Part shown: one piece after another, positions 52,234 to 62,563 of the stretch
Layout: every line of letters starts with the position of its first letter
How positions within the stretch are numbered: position 1 is the stretch's first letter
Source: Bradyrhizobium sp. CER78
GTDB taxonomy: Bacteria; Pseudomonadota; Alphaproteobacteria; Rhizobiales; Xanthobacteraceae
NCBI RefSeq assembly: GCF_029846235.1
Contig: NZ_JARVWP010000003.1
Span: 372,001 to 436,000, forward strand
Direction of reading: 5' to 3'
DNA: 64,000 nucleotides
Made by a program: the position numbers and the translations under genes
The notes under the pieces: model-generated
Seen by the model: only the letters and a program-made list of their open reading frames with translations
What the model was told of the DNA's origin: nothing
Databases searched by the model: none

Positions 52234-55200
52234 TCAACGCGACCCGCTCGCCTCGCCGACCTCGTCCGCCCGCCCGGCAAACCGCAGCGCGAGGCGATCG
52301 AACCAGAGATAGATCACCGGCGTCGTGAACAGCGTCAGCAGCTGGCTGACGAGCAGGCCTCCGACGATCGAGACGCCGAGCGGATGCCGCAGCTCGGAGC
52401 CCGCGCCGCTGCCGAGCATCAGCGGCAACGCGCCGAGCACGGCCGCCATCGTCGTCATGATGATCGGCCGGAACCGCAGCAGGCAGGCCTGATAGATCGC
52501 CTCTCGCGGCGGCTTGCCCTCGTTGCGCTCGGCATCGAGCGCGAAGTCGATCATCATGATCGCGTTCTTCTTCACGATGCCGATCAACAGGATGATGCCG
52601 ATGATCGCGATGATGGTGAGGTCTTGTCCTGCCATCATCAGCGCCAGCAACGCGCCGATGCCGGCCGAGGGCAGCGTCGAGAGGATGGTCAGCGGGTGGA
52701 TGAAGCTCTCATAGAGCACGCCGAGCACGATGTAGACCGTGATGATCGCAGCCAAGATCAGGAACAGCTGGTTGGAGAGCGAGGACTGGAACGCCAGCGC
52801 AGCGCCCTGGAAGCTCGTGATCATGCCGAGCGGCTGGTTGATGTCGGCCTGCGCCTGCTTGATCGCCGTCACCGCGCTGCCGAGCGAGGCGCCGGGCGCG
52901 AGGTTGAACGAGACGGTCGCCGACGGGAACTGGCCGAGATGCGAGACCTGCAGCGGCGCGGTCTCCACCCGCATCTTGGCCATGACCGACAGCGGCACCG
53001 GCGTCGAGCCGACCGATGACGGCAGATAGATCGACGACAGCGCGTCCAGCGAATTCTGCAGCGACGGATCGGCCTCGAGGATGACCCGGTACTGGTTCGA
53101 ATTGGTGAACACGGTGGAGACGATGCGCTGGCCGTAGGAATCGTACAGCGCGTTGTCGATCGTCGCCGGCGTGATGCCGAACCGCGCCGCCTGGTCGCGG
53201 TCGATGTCCACGAACACCGACAGCCCCTGCGCGGAGATATCGCTGGTGACGTCGCTCAGTTGAGGCAATTGCCTCAGCTTGTCGACCAGCTTCGGCGTCC
53301 ATTCCGCAAGCTCGTTCGGATCGGCGTCCTGCAGGATGAACTGGTACTGCGTCCGGCTCACCGTGCCTTCGATGGTGAGGTCCTGGACCGGCTGCATGTA
53401 GAGCGTGATGCCGGTCAGATCAGCCGTGCTGGCCTTGATCCGGTCCATGATCGTCAGGACGCCCGCCTTGCGCTGCTCGTGCGGCTTCAAATTGATCAGG
53501 ATGCGGCCGCTGTTGAGCGTGGTGTTGGTGCCGTCGACGCCGATGAAGGACGACAGGCTCTCGACGTCTGGGTCTTTCAGGATCGCGCTGGCAAGCCGCT
53601 GCTGCCGCTCGGCCATCGCCGCATAGGACACCGATTGCGGCGCCTCCGAGATCGCCTGGATCACGCCGGTGTCCTGCACCGGAAAGAAGCCCTTGGGGAT
53701 GACGACATAAAGCAGCGCGGTGAGCCCGAATGTGGCGAGCGCGATCAGCAGCACGAACGTCTGGCGATCGAGCACCCAGTTGAGCATCCGGGCATAGATC
53801 GCGATGACATAGTCGAAGCCTTCCCGGCTGAGCCGCTGGAAGGTGTTCTCGCGCGCCATGCTCTCCGGCTTCAGCAGCTTGGCGCAGGCCATCGGCACCA
53901 GCGTCAGCGACACCACGGCGGAGATCAGGATCGTGACCGACAGCGTGATGGCGAATTCGCGGAACAGGCGGCCGACGACGTCGCCCATGAACAGCAGCGG
54001 GATCAGCACCGCGATCAGCGACACCGTCAGCGAGATGATGGTGAAGCCGATCTGCTCGGAGCCGCGCAGCGCCGCCTCCAGCGGCGACTCGCCCTCCTCG
54101 ATATAGCGCGAGATGTTCTCGATCACGACGATGGCGTCGTCGACCACGAAGCCGGTCGCGATCGTCAGCGCCATCAGCGACAGATTGTTCAGGCTGAAGC
54201 CGAACAGATACATCGCCCCGAGCGTGCCGACCAGCGACAGCGGCACCGAGAGGCTCGGGATCAGCGTCGCGCGGGTCGAGCGCAGGAACACGAAGATCAC
54301 GAGCACGACCAGGACCACCGCAAGCGACAGCTCGTACTCGACGTCGCGGACCGAGGCCCGGATCGTCACGGTACGGTCGGTCAGGATGTTGAGGTCGATC
54401 GCCGCCGGCAGCGTGGCCTGCAGCTGCGGCAGCAGGTCCTTGATGCCTTGAACCACCGAGATCACGTTGGCGCCGGGCTGGCGCTGGATGTTGAGGATGA
54501 TCGCCGGCGTCTCGTTCATCCAGGCGCCGAGCTTGTCGTTCTGCGCGCCGTCGACGACGTTGCCGACGTCGCTGAGCCGGACCGGCGAGCCGTTCTTGTA
54601 GGCGATGATCAGCGAGCGGTAGTCGCTGGCATTGCGGATCTGGTCGTTGGCGTTGATGGTGTAGGCGCGCATCGCGCCGTCGAAATTGCCCTTCGGCGTA
54701 TTGACGTTGGCGTTGCCGAGCGTGGTGCGGAGATCGTCGATGTTGAGGCCATAGGCCGCGAGCTTGCGAATGTCGGCCTGGATGCGCACCGCGGGCCGCT
54801 GGCCGCCGCTGATGCTGACGAGGCCGACGCCGGGCAGCTGCGAGATCTTCTGCGCCAGCCGCGTGTCGACGAAGTCCTGCACCTGGGTCAGCGGCATCGT
54901 CTTCGAGGTCAGGCCGAGGGTCAGGATCGGCGCGTCGGCCGGATTGACCTTGGCGTAGATCGGCGGCGCCGGCAGGTCCGACGGCAACAGATTGCCCGCG
55001 GCATTGATCGCGGCCTGCACTTCCTGCTCGGCGACGTCGAGCGAGATCGACAGGCCGAACTGCAGCGTGATGACCGACGAGCCGGCCGAGCTCACCGAGC
55101 TCATCTGGTTCAGGTTCGGCATCTGGCCGAACTGCACCTCGAGCGGCGCGGTCACCGACGAGGTCATCACGTCGGGGCTGGCGCCCGGATAGAAGGTCTG

Positions 55201-55341
55201 CACCTGGATGGTCGGATAGTCGACCTCCGGCAACGCCGCGACGGGCAGGAATCTGAACGCCAGCATGCCCGACAGCATGATGGCGATCATCATCAGGGTC
55301 GTCGCCACCGGCCGCAGGATGAATGGCCGCGACGGGTTCAT
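52234..55341 (-). CDS. RND efflux permease, first subunit (MdtB-like)
   Basis: A 1035-residue RND pump of standard length. It begins [20 protein letters not shown]; the TM4 motif [22 protein letters not shown] is present and the last helices end in [19 protein letters not shown]. Two tandem RND genes with one fusion protein is the mdtABC arrangement, in which pumps form a B2C heterotrimer. It overlaps the upstream MFP gene by ATGA and is followed by the second pump after 3 bp. Confidence 0.95.
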   Translation of the reverse strand: MNPSRPFILRPVATTLMMIAIMLSGMLAFRFLPVAALPEVDYPTIQVQTFYPGASPDVMTSSVTAPLEVQFGQMPNLNQMSSVSSAGSSVITLQFGLSISLDVAEQEVQAAINAAGNLLPSDLPAPPIYAKVNPADAPILTLGLTSKTMPLTQVQDFVDTRLAQKISQLPGVGLVSISGGQRPAVRIQADIRKLAAYGLNIDDLRTTLGNANVNTPKGNFDGAMRAYTINANDQIRNASDYRSLIIAYKNGSPVRLSDVGNVVDGAQNDKLGAWMNETPAIILNIQRQPGANVISVVQGIKDLLPQLQATLPAAIDLNILTDRTVTIRASVRDVEYELSLAVVLVVLVIFVFLRSTRATLIPSLSVPLSLVGTLGAMYLFGFSLNNLSLMALTIATGFVVDDAIVVIENISRYIEEGESPLEAALRGSEQIGFTIISLTVSLIAVLIPLLFMGDVVGRLFREFAITLSVTILISAVVSLTLVPMACAKLLKPESMARENTFQRLSREGFDYVIAIYARMLNWVLDRQTFVLLIALATFGLTALLYVVIPKGFFPVQDTGVIQAISEAPQSVSYAAMAERQQRLASAILKDPDVESLSSFIGVDGTNTTLNSGRILINLKPHEQRKAGVLTIMDRIKASTADLTGITLYMQPVQDLTIEGTVSRTQYQFILQDADPNELAEWTPKLVDKLRQLPQLSDVTSDISAQGLSVFVDIDRDQAARFGITPATIDNALYDSYGQRIVSTVFTNSNQYRVILEADPSLQNSLDALSSIYLPSSVGSTPVPLSVMAKMRVETAPLQVSHLGQFPSATVSFNLAPGASLGSAVTAIKQAQADINQPLGMITSFQGAALAFQSSLSNQLFLILAAIITVYIVLGVLYESFIHPLTILSTLPSAGIGALLALMMAGQDLTIIAIIGIILLIGIVKKNAIMMIDFALDAERNEGKPPREAIYQACLLRFRPIIMTTMAAVLGALPLMLGSGAGSELRHPLGVSIVGGLLVSQLLTLFTTPVIYLWFDRLALRFAGRADEVGEASGSR

Positions 55342-56666
55342 TTGGTCTGCCCGTCCTCGGACCGCTTGTGCTGGCCGCCTCCCGCCTTGTCGGGATCGGC
55401 GCCACCCTTGCTATCTCCCTTGTTGTCACCCTTCGCAGCCCCGTTTGCCGCGCCCTTGGCCGCAGCGGCCGGGTTTGCGGCATCAGTGGCGGAGCGCACG
55501 ACGATCTTGGCGCCCTCGCGCAGCTTGTCGGCGCCGTCGATCACGATGCGATCGCCGGACGTGAGCCCCGACAGCACCTCGACGCGGTCGCCGTCGGTGA
55601 CCCCGAGCTTGACCGGCCGCACCGAGACCGTGCTGTCGGCATTGACGAGATAGACGAAGGTGCCGGGAACGCCGCGCTGGATGCCGGCGGTCGACATCGT
55701 CGTGGCGTCCTTGTGGGTGTCGAGCAGCAGGCGGATGTTGACGAACTGGTTCGGATACAGCGTGCGCTTGTCGTTCTCGAACTGGGCGCGCAGCTTGATC
55801 GTGCCGGTGGTCGCATCGATCTGGCTGTCGAAGGTCTGCAGCGATCCCTCGGCGAGCTTGTTGGCGCCGCTGCGGTCGTAGGCCGCGGTCGGCAGCACCG
55901 CGCCCTCCTTCAACCGCTTGGCGACCGCCTGCAGATTGTCCTCCGGCAGCGTGAACAGCACGCTGATCGGCTCTAGCTGCGTGATCACGACGAGGCCGCT
56001 GGTGTCGCCCGGCGTCACATAGTTGCCGAGGTCGACCTGGCGCAGCCCGACCCGCCCGTTGATCGGCGACACGATGTGGCAATACGCCAAATTCACTTCG
56101 GCCGACATCACCGAGGCGCGGTCGGCTTCGACCGTGCCCTGATACTGCGCGACCAACGCGACCTGGGTGTCGAGCTGCTGATGCGGCACGGCATTCTGTG
56201 CGGCGAGGTTCTGGTAGCGGGTGAGATCGACCTGGGCGCCCTTGAGCTGCGCCTCGTCGCGGGCGAGCTGTCCCTTGGCCTGCGCCAGCGTCGCCTCATA
56301 GGGACGCGAATCGATCTCGGCGATCAGGTCACCCTTCTTGACCTCGTCGCCCTCCTTGAAATCGATCTTCATCAGGTAGCCGCTGATCTGGCTCCTGATC
56401 GTCACGGTCGCGAGCGACGTCACGGTGCCGAGGGCGTTGAGGCTGACGCCGATATCGCCCTTACCGATTGTCTCCGGCACGATCGACATCGGCCCGGCGT
56501 TACGCCCGCCACCGGCCTGCGGCGGCGCGGCCTGCTGCCGCGTCCACCAGACAATGCCGGCTAGGACCGCCAGCACCACACATCCCGTCAGAAACCCCGG
56601 CCAACGCGACGCTCGCCTGACTGGTCCAGGTGCGACGATCGACGGGTCTTTGATATGCTGGTCCAT
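55338..56666 (-). CDS. RND efflux membrane fusion protein (MdtA/AcrA-like)
   Basis: A 442-residue periplasmic adaptor joining the RND pumps to the outer-membrane channel. One N-terminal membrane helix (about 22-43) is followed by the lipoyl half-motifs ([20 protein letters not shown], later [19 protein letters not shown]) around an alpha-hairpin (about 115-175), then beta-barrel and membrane-proximal domains. The C-terminal ~40 residues are Gly/Ala/Lys/Asp-rich and low-complexity. ATG 56666 is preferred over a GTG four codons earlier. It is the first gene of the operon running down to 46788; the promoter must lie in the ~170 bp upstream, where I see nothing diagnostic. Confidence 0.94.
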   Translation of the reverse strand: MDQHIKDPSIVAPGPVRRASRWPGFLTGCVVLAVLAGIVWWTRQQAAPPQAGGGRNAGPMSIVPETIGKGDIGVSLNALGTVTSLATVTIRSQISGYLMKIDFKEGDEVKKGDLIAEIDSRPYEATLAQAKGQLARDEAQLKGAQVDLTRYQNLAAQNAVPHQQLDTQVALVAQYQGTVEADRASVMSAEVNLAYCHIVSPINGRVGLRQVDLGNYVTPGDTSGLVVITQLEPISVLFTLPEDNLQAVAKRLKEGAVLPTAAYDRSGANKLAEGSLQTFDSQIDATTGTIKLRAQFENDKRTLYPNQFVNIRLLLDTHKDATTMSTAGIQRGVPGTFVYLVNADSTVSVRPVKLGVTDGDRVEVLSGLTSGDRIVIDGADKLREGAKIVVRSATDAANPAAAAKGAANGAAKGDNKGDSKGGADPDKAGGGQHKRSEDGQTK

Positions 56667-56846
56667 TAACTTGCCCACGAAGAAACACGAACGAGCTCGC
56701 GCGGCTCTATGTGTCCCCTGAAATCTGCGCGCGCCACATTCGAGGAAGCATTTTGAACGCTTCCCTCTGACAAAGCGCGTTAAGAATCGGAAAGGATGGC
56801 CCCTCCTTCCCGCTCGCGCGCTGTTTCACGCTGGATTGTGGCTATT

Positions 56847-58292
56847 TTACCCGATCGATTGTAACCAGGGCAACACGATCAGCAACAATCCGGCAAAGTA
56901 GATCACGCCGAAGATCAGCCCGAATTTCCAGAAGTCGCCTTTGCCGATATAGCCGCTGCCGTAATACATCGGCGCCGGTCCCGTGGCATAGGGCGAGATC
57001 ACGCCCATCAGCCCGAGCGAATAGACACACAGCAGCATCAGGGTCTGCACCGACAGGCCGGGAATGCTGGAGCCGACCGCGAGCACCACCGGCAACACGG
57101 CTGCGGTATGCGAGGTGATGCTCGAGAAGAAATAGTGGATCCAGAAAAAGAAGGTGACGAGCAGGATCATCCCGACCAGCGGCGAGGTGCCGGCGAGCGG
57201 CTTGGCATAGCCCTCGGCCACCCATTTGATGAAGCCGATCTCGTTGAGCCCCGACGACAGCGTCAGCAGCGAGGTGAAATAGAAGAATACCTCCCAGGCG
57301 CTCTTCTCCGCGACGATGTCCTCGAACGCGATCACGCCGGTGAGAAGCATCAGCGAGATCACGACGAACACCACCGTGGTCGCGTTGATGAAGTTCGAGC
57401 CGAGCAGCGGCACGCTGATATTGGGGTTGGAGCCGCAGATCCACAGGAACATCGCGAGCAGCACCAGCACCGCCATGATCCATTCGTGTCGCGACGGCGG
57501 CCCCATCTTGGCGAGCTCGCCCTCGCTCCAGGTCACGATCTCCGGGCTTTCCTTGATCTCTGGCCGGCAGATCACGTAGCTCAGCAGCGGCACCAGCAGC
57601 AGCAAAAGGATACCGAGCGGCGCGAAGCCGATGAACCATTGCGACCAGCCGACCTCGATATTGACGAGCTTCTTGGCGATCGAGAGCGCGGCGGCGTTCG
57701 GCGCCAGCGCGGTCAGGAACAGCGAAGAGGTGACGGCCGTGGTCGCAAACGCCGTCCACATCACGAAGGTACCGATCTTGCCCGCGGTCGGACCGGGCTC
57801 CGAGCCATAGATGCGCGGGATGTTGCTGACGATCGGATAGATGGTGCCACCCGAGCGCGCGGTGTTGGACGGCGTCGCCGGCGCCAGCACGAGGTCGGAG
57901 AACGCCACAGCATAGCCGAGCCCGATGGTGCGGCGGCCGAGCCCGCGCACCAGCAGCAGCGCCAGACGGCGGCCGAGCCCGCTCTTGCGGTAGCCGATCG
58001 AGAACACGAAGGCGCCGACGATCAGCCACACCGTGCTCTCGGAAAAGCCGCCGAGCATCCAGCGCAGCGACTTGTTCGGGTCGGGTTCGACATAGCCACT
58101 GATGCCGGCGACCGTCAGGCCGATCAGGCCAACCGCGCCGACCGGCATCGATTCGAGGATCAGCCCGGTGATCACGGCGGCGAACACCGCAAAATAGTGC
58201 CACTGATTGGCGTTCAGCCCTGACGGCACCGGCACCAGATAGATCACGAGCCAGACCAGCAACGGCGCAAACGTCCGCCATGACGACTTCAT
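56847..58292 (-). CDS. DASS family anion:Na+/dicarboxylate transporter (CitT/2-oxoglutarate-malate type)
   Basis: A 481-residue inner-membrane carrier of the SLC13/DASS family with 11-13 helices. Substrate-site signatures are visible: APATPSNTARSGGTIYPI (about 136-153, the first SNT motif) and the second-half ISPYATGPAPMYYGSGYI (about 438-455). These match the plant and bacterial DiT/CitT/TtdT branch that exchanges dicarboxylates or citrate. The exact acid is not determinable. It is alone, between the efflux operon and the divergent aat gene. Confidence 0.92.
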   Translation of the reverse strand: MKSSWRTFAPLLVWLVIYLVPVPSGLNANQWHYFAVFAAVITGLILESMPVGAVGLIGLTVAGISGYVEPDPNKSLRWMLGGFSESTVWLIVGAFVFSIGYRKSGLGRRLALLLVRGLGRRTIGLGYAVAFSDLVLAPATPSNTARSGGTIYPIVSNIPRIYGSEPGPTAGKIGTFVMWTAFATTAVTSSLFLTALAPNAAALSIAKKLVNIEVGWSQWFIGFAPLGILLLLLVPLLSYVICRPEIKESPEIVTWSEGELAKMGPPSRHEWIMAVLVLLAMFLWICGSNPNISVPLLGSNFINATTVVFVVISLMLLTGVIAFEDIVAEKSAWEVFFYFTSLLTLSSGLNEIGFIKWVAEGYAKPLAGTSPLVGMILLVTFFFWIHYFFSSITSHTAAVLPVVLAVGSSIPGLSVQTLMLLCVYSLGLMGVISPYATGPAPMYYGSGYIGKGDFWKFGLIFGVIYFAGLLLIVLPWLQSIG

Positions 58293-58527
58293 GCAGCGTC
58301 CCCCTCACCTGTGTTGATTGTCGCGCGCGCAAGCCGCCTAGTCCCCGCTATGTCCCAGGCGGTGGCGCCGTCTTTTTGTGGCAATGTAGCACGGCCGCAC
58401 AGTCCGCTCGGGAAACTGCGGCCGAATGGCGCGGCTTTTGGAGGAACCGGCGGGTTTCGTCAACACGTCGCGACCTCCATGGCAGGCCCCATCGCAAGTT
58501 CGCCCGCGCTTTGCTATCCTCCGTGGC

Positions 58528-59208
58528 ATGACGTCACGCGACTCCGCTTCCTCCGAGATCACGCCCGAGGTGCTGCTGCGCGCCTATGCTTGCGGCATCT
58601 TCCCGATGGCGGAGAGCGCCGACGATCCGACCCTGTTCTGGGTCGAGCCGGAATTGCGCGGCGTGATTCCGTTCGACGGCTTCCGCATCGCCTCCCGCCT
58701 CGCCCGCACGGTGCGCTCGGATGCGTTCACCATCACCGTCGATACCGCGTTCAAGGCTGTCATCGCCGGTTGCGCGGCGCCGCAGCCCGGCCGCGACGAC
58801 ACCTGGATCAACAAGCGCATCCGCGATCTCTATGTCGGGCTGTACACGTCGGGCCATTGCCACAGCGTCGAGGTCTGGCAGGACGACAATCTGGTCGGCG
58901 GGCTCTACGGCGTCAGCCTCGGCCGCGCCTTCTTCGGCGAGAGCATGTTTCACACCGTGCGCGATGCATCGAAGGTCGCGCTGGTGCATCTGGTGGCACG
59001 GTTGATCGCCGGCGGGTTCGAATTGCTCGACACGCAATATGTGACCGAGCATCTGAAGACGTTCGGCGCGGTCGAGATTTCGCGCCGCCGCTATCGCGCG
59101 CTGCTCGACAAGGCGATCGCGGGCGCGCCGGCGGATTTCCGCAAGCTCGACACGACGCAACCGGTCAAGGGTGAACAGGCGCTGGCTATCGTCGCCGAAC
59201 GCAATTGA
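58528..59208 (+). CDS. aat: Leucyl/phenylalanyl-tRNA-protein transferase
   Basis: A 226-residue L/F-transferase that adds Leu or Phe to N-terminal Lys/Arg of proteins, marking them for ClpS/ClpAP degradation (N-degron pathway). Typical segments are [43 protein letters not shown] and [16 protein letters not shown] 58528 matches the conserved N-terminus ([11 protein letters not shown]). Length is normal. In Rhizobiales it normally sits near accC and a DUF2155 gene; DUF2155 is still the neighbour here, in convergent orientation. Confidence 0.97.
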   Translation: MTSRDSASSEITPEVLLRAYACGIFPMAESADDPTLFWVEPELRGVIPFDGFRIASRLARTVRSDAFTITVDTAFKAVIAGCAAPQPGRDDTWINKRIRDLYVGLYTSGHCHSVEVWQDDNLVGGLYGVSLGRAFFGESMFHTVRDASKVALVHLVARLIAGGFELLDTQYVTEHLKTFGAVEISRRRYRALLDKAIAGAPADFRKLDTTQPVKGEQALAIVAERN

Positions 59209-59222
59209 GTTGACCTGATGCG

Positions 59223-59309
59223 GTAGCCCGGATGCAGCGAAGCGAAATCCGGGGCCGCACTGTCCACGGAGAAAAGACCCGGATTTCGCTGCGCTCCATC
59301 CGGGCTACA
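59223..59309. repeat. Palindromic interspersed repeat, family A copy 2
   Basis: An 87-bp element starting GTAGCCCGGATGCAGCGAAG and ending CATCCGGGCTAC, clearly homologous to 1547-1632. As in the first copy it fills the gap between two convergent stop codons (aat, 14 bp away; DUF2155, 8 bp away). Confidence 0.88.
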
Positions 59310-59317
59310 CGTGCCAA

Positions 59318-60316
59318 TCAGTTTCCGAACAGACCACCGAACAATCCGCCCGGCCGCTGCTGTTGCTGGGGCGGCGGAGGTGGCGGCTGCTGCTGGTATT
59401 GCGGCAGCGGCTGCGGCGGCGGACGCGGCGCGGCTTGCTTCGGCGGCGCGCGCTTCTGCGCCGGCGGCGGCGTCGGCGCCTTCGGCGGATCGGGCGCGGC
59501 GGTCACGATGGTCTGGTCCGGCCCTTTGCAGTCGGTCAGCCAGATGTCGTAGATCGGATGCTCGACGCCGTGCAGGCCCGGGCTCGCCGCGAACATCCAG
59601 CCGGAGAAGATCCGCTTCACCTCGCCCTGCAGCGTGATCTCATCGACCTCGACAAAGGCGTCGGTGTTGGCGGCTTCCGTCGACGGCCTAGTGTAGCAGG
59701 CATCGGTCTTCACCCGCAGCGCGCCGAACTGCACGGTCTCGCCGATATCCTCGTCGAAATTGATGATGCGGCCGGTGATCTTGTCGAGGCCGGAAAAGCT
59801 CGCCTTCTTGTTGGTGATCTTGGTCGAGGGCGGCTCCTGCACGACCTCGTCACCCGGCTGCAACGTCGCAGGCGTCTGCTGCGGGGCACCCTGGGGTGCA
59901 CCCTGAGGCGCGCCCTTGGGACGCTGCCCCGGCGGCAGCGGATTGGCGCCGGGCGGCGTGTTGGCGACGGCGGGCCCGCCGGGCTGCGGCGGCTGCACGG
60001 CAACGCCGGGCGGAGCGACGGTCGCGCCGGGCGGCGGGGCCAAAGGCTGCGACTGCACGCTGCCGGGCGGCGGCACCGCCTGCCCCGGCGGCAACGCCCG
60101 CGGCTGCGTCGGCAGCAGGCGGCCGCGCGGCAATTCCGGCACTTCCTCGTCGTCGTCGCTGGGAGGGGCCACCTGGCCACGCGGGATCGAGCCGGGCGGG
60201 CGCGGCGCGGGATCGGAGAAAATCGTTCCGATCTGCGCGCGCGCGGGCGGCGCAAGCGAGATGGTGAAGGCGGCAACCAAGGCCGCAAAGCCAGTCAGGG
60301 CAACGGTTCGAAGCAT
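59318..60316 (-). CDS. DUF2155 domain-containing exported protein
   Basis: A 332-residue protein. A signal peptide (1-27, ending ARAQ) leads to a long Pro/Gly/Gln-rich disordered region (about 30-165) with near-repeats such as GAPQGAPQGAPQQ. The DUF2155 domain follows (about 170-275): TKITNKKASFSGLDKITGRI, then ACYTRP and FSGWMFAASPGLHGVEHPIYDIWLTDC with two conserved cysteines. A Pro/Gln-rich tail ends in GGLFGGLFGN. DUF2155 proteins are alphaproteobacterial and usually lie beside aat and acc genes; their role is unknown. The Pro-rich regions are much longer than the family minimum. Confidence 0.9.
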   Translation of the reverse strand: MLRTVALTGFAALVAAFTISLAPPARAQIGTIFSDPAPRPPGSIPRGQVAPPSDDDEEVPELPRGRLLPTQPRALPPGQAVPPPGSVQSQPLAPPPGATVAPPGVAVQPPQPGGPAVANTPPGANPLPPGQRPKGAPQGAPQGAPQQTPATLQPGDEVVQEPPSTKITNKKASFSGLDKITGRIINFDEDIGETVQFGALRVKTDACYTRPSTEAANTDAFVEVDEITLQGEVKRIFSGWMFAASPGLHGVEHPIYDIWLTDCKGPDQTIVTAAPDPPKAPTPPPAQKRAPPKQAAPRPPPQPLPQYQQQPPPPPPQQQQRPGGLFGGLFGN

Positions 60317-60562
60317 CTCGCGCGGCTTTAAAGGGCGAATCGGGCGCGCGACAGTCTACCTTGATATCGGCCGCTCGCAGGCCACCGGTTAACACGCCGA
60401 ATACGGCGGGGAAAGGGCACCCGGTCACCTCTCCCCGGCCCACTGGCCACCCACTGGTCTCCCTTGGGAACACGTGTGATAGTCCTCACGCTCAAGGCGC
60501 GCGGCAACGCGCGAAAACCAGGAAAATCCGGATCGAACCGGACCAGCCAGAGGAAACCCAAC

Positions 60563-61342
60563 ATGCCCGATCGCATCAGGCTCGACGGCCGGGTCGCCGT
60601 CGTCACCGGGGCTGCCGGCGTCATCGGAACCGCCACGCTCCATCTGCTCGCCGAACGCGGTGCGCGGATTGTCGCAGTCGACCGCAAAGGGGCCGATCTT
60701 GCCGCCGTCATCAAGGACCTCCCCGCCTCGGCCGAGGCCCTGTCGATCACCGCCGACGTCACCGATGAGGACGAGGTCAAGGACTACGTCCGCGCCGCCG
60801 TGGAGCGCTTCGGCACCATCGATGCCTTCTACAACAATGCCGGCATCGAGGGCGACATCAGGCCGATCCCTGAGTATTCGCTGGAGAGCTTTCGCCGCGT
60901 GCTCGACGTCAATGTCGTCGGCGTCTTCCTCGGCATGAAGCATGTGCTGCCGGTCATGCTGAAGCAGAACAAAGGCAGCATCATCAACACCGCCTCGATC
61001 GCGGGCCTGATGGGATCGCCGATGATCGCGGTCTATAGCGCCAGCAAGCATGCGGTGATCGGATTGACCAAGAGCGCGGCCTGGGAATGCACCGGCACCG
61101 GCGTGCGCGTCAATTGCGTCTGCCCCGGCATGATCGAGAGCCGGATGCTGAGCACGATCCTGCAGGGCCGCTCAGGCGGCAACGCGCCGCCGCCGGTCGA
61201 GAAGATCGTCGACCGCATCCCGGCGCGCAGGCTCGGGCTCGCAAGCGAGGTCGCCTCGATCGTCGCGTTCCTCGCCTCCGACGAGGCGAGCTACGTTTCC
61301 GGCTCCGCCTACACCGTCGACGGCGGCCGCACCGCCGCGTGA
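60563..61342 (+). CDS. Short-chain dehydrogenase/reductase (SDR)
   Basis: A 259-residue classical SDR. The cofactor motif is TGAAGVIGTA (about residues 16-25), with Asp at the end of strand 2 (VAVDRKG), which suggests NAD preference. NNAG, catalytic Ser in NTASIAG, and YSASK (Tyr/Lys pair) are all present. The C-terminus YVSGSAYTVDGGRTA is typical. GAGGAAACCC precedes ATG 60563. The next gene encodes an esterase on the same strand, separated by a palindromic repeat. Substrate unknown. Confidence 0.93.
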   Translation: MPDRIRLDGRVAVVTGAAGVIGTATLHLLAERGARIVAVDRKGADLAAVIKDLPASAEALSITADVTDEDEVKDYVRAAVERFGTIDAFYNNAGIEGDIRPIPEYSLESFRRVLDVNVVGVFLGMKHVLPVMLKQNKGSIINTASIAGLMGSPMIAVYSASKHAVIGLTKSAAWECTGTGVRVNCVCPGMIESRMLSTILQGRSGGNAPPPVEKIVDRIPARRLGLASEVASIVAFLASDEASYVSGSAYTVDGGRTAA

Positions 61343-61348
61343 GCCGAC

Positions 61349-61431
61349 CGTCATTCCGGGGCGGTCCGCAGGACCGAACCCGGAATCTCGAGATTCCGGG
61401 TTCGATGCTTTCGCATCGCCCCGGAATGACA
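61349..61431. repeat. Palindromic interspersed repeat, family C
   Basis: Outer arms GTCATTCCGGGG (61350-61361) and CCCCGGAATGAC (61419-61430) enclose a perfect 28-bp palindrome at 61376-61403 centred on CTCGAG. It fills most of the gap between the SDR and esterase genes. Confidence 0.88.
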
Positions 61432-61453
61432 CCATCAAGAAGGTCTATTGCCC

Positions 61454-62395
61454 ATGCCCGTCGTTCTCGATCCCGATGCCGCCGCCGTCTACAAGGCCTT
61501 CCAGGAGGCCGGCCGTCCCGCTTATGAGACGCTGACCGCGCCGGAAGCGCGCGAATATTATCGCGCCGCCCGCATCGTCTCCAATCCCGAGCCGCCCGCG
61601 CTTGAATCGAGCAAGGCGCTGGCGATCCCGGCGCCGCACGGCAACATCCCGGCCCACATCTATACGCCGAAGACGCTGCGCAAGACGAACGGACTCGCGC
61701 CGTGCCTAGTGTTCTTCCACGGCGGCGGCTGGGTGATCGGCGATCTCGATACCCACGAGGTGGTGTGCCAGAAGCTTGCCCATGAGGGCGAGCTGATCGT
61801 GATCTCGGTCGATTATCGGCTCGCGCCCGAGCATCGCTTCCCCGCCGCAGTGGACGACGCCGTCACCGCGACCAGATGGGTTGCCGCCAACGCCGGAGAT
61901 CTCGGAATCGACGCTGCGCGCCTGATCGTCGGCGGCGATAGCGCCGGCGGCAATCTGGCGGCCGTGGTTGCGCTGACCGCGCGCGACGGCGGACCGAAGC
62001 TCGCCGCCCAGCTCTTGATCTATCCCGGCACCGATTTCTCGCGGAAGCATGCCTCGCACCGCGAGCCCGAAACCAGCATCCTGTTGACGCATTCGGTGAT
62101 CGGCTGGTTCGCCAACCATTATCTCGGCGGCGCCGACAGCACCGACTGGCGCGCCTCGCCCGCGCGCGCGAAGAGCTTCGCCGGACTGCCGCCGGCCTAT
62201 GTGCTGACCGCCGGCGCCGACCCCTTGCGCGACGAAGGCGACGAGTACGCGAACTTCCTGAAGGACGCCGGCGTGCCCGTGACCTACCGGCATTTCCCCG
62301 GCCAGTTCCACGGCTTCTTCACCATGGGCAAGCTGCTCAATCAGGCCAATGTCGCGGTGACCGAGATCAGCACGTGGTTGAAGGGACTTGGCTGA
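61454..62395 (+). CDS. Alpha/beta hydrolase, hormone-sensitive lipase (HSL) type esterase
   Basis: A 313-residue esterase. The oxyanion-hole motif HGGGW (about residue 91) and nucleophile motif GDSAGG (about 161-166) define the HSL (family IV) group. The acid is in GADPLRDEG and the catalytic His in GQFHGF near the C-terminus. These enzymes hydrolyse short-chain acyl esters. ATG 61454 is preferred over a TTG two codons upstream. Pairing with the SDR suggests a catabolic or detoxifying unit, which is inference. Confidence 0.93.
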   Translation: MPVVLDPDAAAVYKAFQEAGRPAYETLTAPEAREYYRAARIVSNPEPPALESSKALAIPAPHGNIPAHIYTPKTLRKTNGLAPCLVFFHGGGWVIGDLDTHEVVCQKLAHEGELIVISVDYRLAPEHRFPAAVDDAVTATRWVAANAGDLGIDAARLIVGGDSAGGNLAAVVALTARDGGPKLAAQLLIYPGTDFSRKHASHREPETSILLTHSVIGWFANHYLGGADSTDWRASPARAKSFAGLPPAYVLTAGADPLRDEGDEYANFLKDAGVPVTYRHFPGQFHGFFTMGKLLNQANVAVTEISTWLKGLG

Positions 62396-62563
62396 AGTCG
62401 CTGGGCTGAGCGATCCGATCAGGGACGTGCGCGGCGGCGGTCCCCGATCGAAACTCGCGTGCGCAGCTTGCGGCGTTAGCGCGCCTTGCAGTTCTCCGTG
62501 CCGCGCGATAGTGCGGCCGGACGCGCTTCACGCCGCCGAGCACTCCAGCCAGCGAGGATCATC

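Noticed and set aside
53260..55653. Long plus-strand frame antisense to the RND pump
   Set aside because: An Arg/Asp/His-rich translation without family features; the minus-strand RND sequence is certain.
60467..60500. EcfG-like GGAAC upstream of the SDR gene
   Set aside because: No CGTT at 16-17 bp spacing; only a weak CGCT.
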